DNA of 8,027 bases from Clostridia bacterium (GTDB lineage Bacteria > Bacillota > Clostridia > Oscillospirales > CAG-272), in the NCBI GenBank assembly GCA_017455945.1, contig JAFTLM010000333.1, positions 1 through 8,027 on the forward strand, in the 5' to 3' direction. The position numbers and the translations under genes are program-made. Shown here one piece after another: positions 6,916-8,027 of this stretch. Within the stretch, counting starts at the first letter, position 1; each line of letters begins with the position of its first letter. A model generated the notes under the pieces. It was not told where the DNA came from, did not search any database, and worked only from the letters and a program-made list of their open reading frames with translations.

Positions 6916-7977
6916 ATGAAGCACAAGCTTGGTGTTATAGGGTACGGTACGATGGGGTCGTGGCACGCGGAAAACGTGCGGAACAGAATAGGTGATTTAG
7001 ACGTTGCCGCCGTGTACGACATAGACAAAGAAAAACGTGAAAAAGCCAAGGCGGACGGTTTCTCGGTTTGCGATACGGCAGAAGATTTTTTTAAGACAGA
7101 CATAGATCTTGTTTTGATTGCCACGCCAAACAATTTCCATCAATATTACAGCATCATGGCAATGGAAAAAGGAAAAAACGTGGTGTGTGAAAAGCCCGCC
7201 TGCCTCAGCGTAGAGGAATTGGAAGAGGTTTTGGCGGTTAGTCGAAAGACGGGCAAGCTTTACACGGTTCATCAAAACAGACGCTTTGATATGGACTACG
7301 TAATCGCAAAGAAAATTATATCCGAAGGCAAGCTTGGAAAGCTGTTTATGATGGAATCAAGACTCTATTCCAACCGCGGCTTTTCAAAGGGCGGCTGGAA
7401 GGCAAAATACGAAACGGGCGGCGGACTTTTGTACGATTGGGGAATTCATATGCTTGACCAGATTCTGGAGATGATTCCAGAAAATCCGATTAGCGTATAT
7501 GCCGACTTACATAAGGTTTATATGCAGGAGGTCGACGACGTCTGCAGTGTTACAATTACATTTGAAAGCGGCTTGACTGCCAGATTTTTGTGTGATCTCT
7601 GGTGTCATATCAAAGAAGCAAGATGGCATATTCAGGGTGACAAAGGAACCGCTGTTATTTATGATTGGTTCGGACAGCAGGGAAAAATATTCCAAACCAC
7701 CGACGTTGGTGTGGAAGAAAGCGTAGGGTGTATTTATACGCATAACGGACTGTCTACAAGCATGTATTCCCGTCCTATCCAAGAGCTTAACGAGCTGCCG
7801 TTGCCCTTACCCGAAAATCCGCCGCGTTGGGAAGAATTTTATGAAAACGTGATTGACGCAATAGAAGGAAAAGCAAAGCAAATTGTAACGCACGAACAGA
7901 TACTTAAGGACATGAAAGTTTTGATGGCTGCGTTTGAATCGGCAAATAATCAAAAGCTTGTCAAGATTTCTCTTTAA
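6916..7977 (+). CDS. Gfo/Idh/MocA family oxidoreductase (second of tandem pair)
   Basis: NAD(P)-dependent dehydrogenase of 353 residues, related to the preceding gene product but clearly diverged. Rossmann start IGYGTMGSWHAENV with a full GxGxxG, YDIDKEK after strand two, ATPNNFHQYY, and CEKPA with catalytic K93. GLLYDWGIHMLDQ carries D174 and H178. The C-terminal half (VTITFESGLTARFLCDLW, then IQGDKGTAVIYDW) is the usual substrate domain. All expected catalytic residues are present, so it is likely active. It begins on the base after the previous stop. Two neighbouring paralogues may act on different carbons or in opposite directions (oxidise, then reduce after the barrel enzyme acts), or form a hetero-oligomer. 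Which applies cannot be told. Confidence 0.92.
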   Translation: MKHKLGVIGYGTMGSWHAENVRNRIGDLDVAAVYDIDKEKREKAKADGFSVCDTAEDFFKTDIDLVLIATPNNFHQYYSIMAMEKGKNVVCEKPACLSVEELEEVLAVSRKTGKLYTVHQNRRFDMDYVIAKKIISEGKLGKLFMMESRLYSNRGFSKGGWKAKYETGGGLLYDWGIHMLDQILEMIPENPISVYADLHKVYMQEVDDVCSVTITFESGLTARFLCDLWCHIKEARWHIQGDKGTAVIYDWFGQQGKIFQTTDVGVEESVGCIYTHNGLSTSMYSRPIQELNELPLPLPENPPRWEEFYENVIDAIEGKAKQIVTHEQILKDMKVLMAAFESANNQKLVKISL

Positions 7978-7982
7978 AGGAG
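7976..7982 (+). promoter_or_regulatory. Ribosome binding site of the next, truncated gene
   Basis: AAAGGAG overlaps the stop of the second oxidoreductase gene and lies 9 bases before an ATG at 7992, showing that the operon continues past the window. Confidence 0.8.
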
Positions 7983-7991
7983 CAAATTTGT

Positions 7992-8027
7992 ATGAAAAAA
8001 ATTGGTATTATTGATTACTTCATTGAC
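7992..8027 (+). CDS. Start of a further operon gene (3' partial, 12 codons)
   Basis: Only MKKIGIIDYFID is visible, cut by the window edge. The strong ribosome site and 14-base gap make it a real gene of the same operon. The KIGIIDYF opening has the hydrophobic strand of a Rossmann-type fold. From memory, some clostridial Gfo/Idh/MocA-annotated proteins begin in a similar way (IIDYFLDEWHA), so a third oxidoreductase is a guess. Twelve residues are too few to assign a function. Confidence 0.7.
   Translation, partial: MKKIGIIDYFID

Overview
The window looks like a low-to-mid GC Firmicute, probably an uncultured gut-type Clostridia. The reasons are strong GGAGG-type ribosome sites, sigma-A style promoters (TATAAT, TATACT), short gene spacing and protein sequences of clostridial character. 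This is inference from style, not a taxonomic match.

The left part (about 2-1822, + strand) holds most of an ABC exporter half-transporter whose start lies before the window. It ends at a strong hairpin terminator (1837-1873). That hairpin separates it from a convergent AraC-family regulator gene on the minus strand (1913-2809). The ABC gene seems unrelated to the rest.

The right part is a tightly packed + strand operon running from 2977 off the right edge. The gene order is: NagA-type amidohydrolase (2977-4146), NagB-like sugar isomerase/deaminase (4143-4970), xylose-isomerase-like TIM barrel (4985-5827), two consecutive Gfo/Idh/MocA NAD(P)-dependent oxidoreductases (5824-6915 and 6916-7977), and the first 12 codons of another gene (7992-). 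Genes overlap by ATGA or are at most 14 bases apart, so they are very likely co-transcribed and partly translationally coupled.

The 167-base divergent region between the regulator and the operon (2810-2976) contains a good promoter for each side and two inverted repeats that could be operators. The AraC protein, with its cupin sensor domain, is the obvious candidate regulator of the operon.

The gene set suggests catabolism of an N-acetylated amino sugar. NagA would deacetylate, the NagB-like protein would isomerise or deaminate, and the TIM barrel and oxidoreductases would do epimerisation, isomerisation or redox steps. The most interesting point is that the NagB-like protein keeps the catalytic triad region (D86, N158, H160, E165) but appears to have lost all the phosphate-binding elements of classical NagB. 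Coupled with two dehydrogenases and no kinase or PTS gene in view, this suggests a non-classical, possibly oxidative and phosphate-independent amino-sugar pathway. That is a hypothesis.
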